The notes under the pieces: generated by a model | Seen by the model: the letters and a program-made list of their open reading frames with translations, nothing else | Told to the model about the DNA's origin: nothing | Database searches by the model: none | Shown here: positions 61,604 to 64,000 of the stretch, one piece after another | Layout of the letters: each line of letters begins with the position of its first letter | Position numbering within the stretch: the stretch's first letter is position 1 | Position numbers and translations under genes: made by a program | Assembly: GCF_000585395.1 (NCBI RefSeq) | Contig: NZ_KK073875.1 | Location: 1,454,407 to 1,518,406 of the forward strand | Direction: 5' to 3' | Source: Saccharibacillus sacchari DSM 19268 | Lineage (GTDB): Bacteria; Bacillota; Bacilli; Paenibacillales; Paenibacillaceae | DNA length: 64,000 nucleotides

Positions 61604-63952
61604 TCACGGCGTAAGCTTGCGGTGCGTTTCTTTCCAGCTCGATGGCGTGACGCCGTGTTTTTTGGAGAAAGCACGATAAAAGGTATTTTCGCTGCCGAAG
61701 CCGCATTTTTTCAAAATGGCGCTGTTCGGCTCGTCGGTCTGGATCAGCAGACGCTCGGCTTTGTCCAAACGAATTTCCTCGATATATTTGCCCAGGCTTT
61801 TGCCGGTCTGCTCTTTCACGAATGAAAACACGTATTTCTCCGACAGCATCAATTCCCCGGCAATCTTTCCCGCCGACAGCGACGAGTCTCCGTAGTTCTC
61901 TGCGATGTAGTTCAAGATATCCGCTTTCAATCGGTCATTGTTGCTTTTTTTCCGACCGATCACCGACCTGCATAGCTCCAGAGCGGTTTGCTCCAGTTCG
62001 CCGAAAAGCTTGAATACGTCTTTCGTTTGATCATATTCGGGGAGAGCCTCTACCTTCGTTTCTTCTTTATATCCGTTGCCGAGGCGCATCACTTTGTGGG
62101 CATTGGACACGGTTTGCCTGACGGTAAAGAAAATTTGCAGCCGTTCCTGTTCGGTTCGCGCATGGTCGGCCATCTGAGTCGACGCATCGGCAAAAATCTG
62201 TTCCGCGCCGCGCTCTTCTCCCGCAATCAACGCGTCATGCAGCTTGAGCGGGATCGTATGGTCGAATTCCGGCCCGCCTTCCCCGCTGCCCGATCGCTCA
62301 AAGATATGCACGCCGCTGGAGATTCCGTTCTCATGAAGCGACAAGGCGTATTGCGCCTGTTCGTACGCCGGTCTGGCTTGCTTCAATCCGCTTTCGATTC
62401 CGCTCAACCCGATATTGATGATCGCGGCCGACGGAACATCGCGGCTCAACCTCCGCAGCATGCCGGATAATCGGTCTCCGAGCTCCTGAACAGAACCTTT
62501 TTCCTCCGATTTGCCGAACAGTACGAATACCGCTTCGTTTGCGTGAAAATGAAGCGCCAGCACGCCGTAATCCGGCAGCGTCCGCAGCACTTTTTCCAAC
62601 TCGATGCCCGGATTGGGCCGCAACGCAGCGGGGTTCGCCTCATCTCGCTCCTCTCTGTTCTCCTCCGTGCTCCACCTTGCCTTGGCTATGCAAAACCGTT
62701 CGAACGTATCGCCGAAACAATCGATCGCTTCTTCCAACTCGCGCTGCGTATGCACGCCTAGCACCAGCAGATTTTTGAGTACGGAATAACGAATCGAAAT
62801 GTTCAAGGCTTCGATTCGTCCCAGCTGTTCTTCATTGATCGAACGAATACGCGTGAATGCGCGATCCATGTATTTGTATTCGTTCAGCGTCGTAAAATTC
62901 ACCTGGCTCAGCGTTCCCGCCGTTTCCACCAACTTCCGGAGCGTCAACGTTTCGCGCATGGAAAACAGGACGGCCAGCAGCACGACGACGACCGCGCCCG
63001 CAGCCGCATACGTCACCACCAGTTCCATCAGCGCATCGATATTGGTCTCGAATGTGCTGGAAGGAATCGCGACGACGACGCGAATACCCAACTGAGCGCT
63101 TGTGTCGCTCAGCGTCACGTATTGCTGCGAGTTCAGCTCGATTGCGCCTTCCTTCGGACCGCCTACAGATGCTTGTTTCGTCAGAACTTCTTGCAGAGTA
63201 TCGGCTTGCGACGCGCTCGCTTCGCTCCCTTTTGCCAATAACAGATTGCCGTCCAGGTCGGTCAGGTATACCTGATGATCGCCAAGCTGTTCCTCGTACA
63301 GCAGCAGCTTCGCGATATCTTCCGTATTGATGTCGATCGCCAGCACGCTTTTGACATCCAGCGCATTATAATAGGAATTATTGATCAGCACCGTCATGGC
63401 CTGAAAGTCGTGTCGGCTGTAATAAGAGGAATGAACCGCCTTGGACGGCAGGATACGGAAAACGTCCGTTTTGCCGAACAACATCGTTTTCCATTCCTGC
63501 GCGGTCATGCCAGGGTAGCGGTAATAACGCCGGTAAACATCGTCCGCGTTATCCGAAGACAGCGAATTGGATACGAAAACCGGATTGTCGCGAAAAGCGA
63601 TATAAGCGTTCGAGAACAGATCCTGCGTCAGCGACAAGCTTTTCAGCTTGGTTTGCAGCCGTTCGAAGTCGTAATAATAAGCACTGGAAGGCTTCCCTTG
63701 CAAAAAGAACAACCGTTTGAAACTTTCTTCCTGTCTGAGCAGATTTCCGATCTCTTGCGCTCGCAGCACCTGCCGCTCCAACACCCCGACCCCGTCTTCC
63801 AACCGAGCCGAACTTTTTTCAATCGTCAGCCGCTTGGCCAAATCATACGATTTGACATACAACGGAGCCATCATCAGAATGAGTATAGCCAAGATCAGAA
63901 AGTACTTAATCAACCGTTTGAAAAAGAGGATACTCGTCTTGTTGCGCTGCAT
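61604..63952 (-). CDS. Membrane-bound AraC-family regulator (YesN-type)
   Basis: A 782-residue regulator. A first membrane helix (YFLILAILILMMAPLYV, residues about 15-31) is followed by a large external Cache-like sensor region, a second helix (VTYAAAGAVVVVLLAVLF, near 315), and a cytosolic part ending in two AraC HTH motifs (LSAGKIAGELMLSEKYVFS and SAILKKCGFGSENTFYRAF). ATG at 63952 has GAGGGGG eight bases upstream. Such one-protein sensors switch on the adjacent sugar ABC operon, which begins 133 bases downstream. Confidence 0.9.
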   Translation of the reverse strand: MQRNKTSILFFKRLIKYFLILAILILMMAPLYVKSYDLAKRLTIEKSSARLEDGVGVLERQVLRAQEIGNLLRQEESFKRLFFLQGKPSSAYYYDFERLQTKLKSLSLTQDLFSNAYIAFRDNPVFVSNSLSSDNADDVYRRYYRYPGMTAQEWKTMLFGKTDVFRILPSKAVHSSYYSRHDFQAMTVLINNSYYNALDVKSVLAIDINTEDIAKLLLYEEQLGDHQVYLTDLDGNLLLAKGSEASASQADTLQEVLTKQASVGGPKEGAIELNSQQYVTLSDTSAQLGIRVVVAIPSSTFETNIDALMELVVTYAAAGAVVVVLLAVLFSMRETLTLRKLVETAGTLSQVNFTTLNEYKYMDRAFTRIRSINEEQLGRIEALNISIRYSVLKNLLVLGVHTQRELEEAIDCFGDTFERFCIAKARWSTEENREERDEANPAALRPNPGIELEKVLRTLPDYGVLALHFHANEAVFVLFGKSEEKGSVQELGDRLSGMLRRLSRDVPSAAIINIGLSGIESGLKQARPAYEQAQYALSLHENGISSGVHIFERSGSGEGGPEFDHTIPLKLHDALIAGEERGAEQIFADASTQMADHARTEQERLQIFFTVRQTVSNAHKVMRLGNGYKEETKVEALPEYDQTKDVFKLFGELEQTALELCRSVIGRKKSNNDRLKADILNYIAENYGDSSLSAGKIAGELMLSEKYVFSFVKEQTGKSLGKYIEEIRLDKAERLLIQTDEPNSAILKKCGFGSENTFYRAFSKKHGVTPSSWKETHRKLTP

Positions 63953-64000
63953 CTGTCTGGCCCCCTCTTGCCCGTTCTTTTTTGTAATCGTTTGCAAAAA

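Overview
The window looks like a chromosome segment from the Paenibacillaceae (Paenibacillus or Saccharibacillus type). The right-hand part (about 34.3-64 kb) is GC-rich with strong Gram-positive Shine-Dalgarno sites. It carries genes typical of that family: rlmD, dgkB, yerC, a PiT/DUF47 phosphate pair, an LplABC-type sugar importer with a membrane-bound AraC regulator, and a DeoR-controlled L-fucose operon. The species call is an inference from gene content and style, not from a marker gene.

The left part (1 to about 34.3 kb) is an AT-richer genomic island that abuts the 3' end of rlmD. From the left, all on the minus strand, it holds: the start of an unknown gene cut by the window edge; a NERD nuclease-domain/SF1 helicase-like protein; two adjacent dynamin-like GTPases resembling the Eleos (LeoBC/LeoA) defence pair, the larger ending in a NusA-type KH motif; and a complete, evenly spaced type 1 BREX operon (small HTH protein, brxA, brxB, brxC, pglX, pglZ, brxL). 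Next comes a mobile-element module, mostly on the plus strand: two small membrane/secreted proteins, a RadC-family JAB protein, an XRE regulator, a lipoprotein, an unknown 449-residue protein on the opposite strand, a gene of unknown function, an SF3 primase-helicase, an excisionase and a tyrosine integrase. Between the integrase and rlmD is a two-gene CBASS (SLATT membrane effector plus CD-NTase with AGS-C sensor), then a 247-residue unknown, a HTH-like protein and a 37-residue membrane peptide. A perfect 44-bp palindrome marks the junction with the core chromosome. I see no conjugation genes, so the carrier looks like an integrative element that is non-autonomous or degraded in transfer.

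The core part reads: rlmD; a 137-bp hairpin element; dgkB; yerC-cbiX; corA; a divergent LacI-family regulator; a repeat-rich gap; an AGE-family epimerase close to cellobiose 2-epimerases; two paralogous lipoproteins; a DUF47-PiT phosphate pair; an alpha/beta hydrolase with a scarred 3' end; DUF2278 and DUF1129 proteins; the fucose cluster (DeoR regulator, fucI, fucK, fucA, fucU); and, converging on it, an operon for an AraC/YesN regulator, an ABC importer and a large putative carbohydrate-active enzyme.

The strongest candidates for unusual biology are the KH-tailed dynamin-like GTPase pair behind BREX, the intrinsic terminator in the leader of the CBASS operon just ahead of its ribosome binding site, the unrecognised 449- and 247-residue island proteins, and several undescribed inverted or direct repeat elements between core genes.
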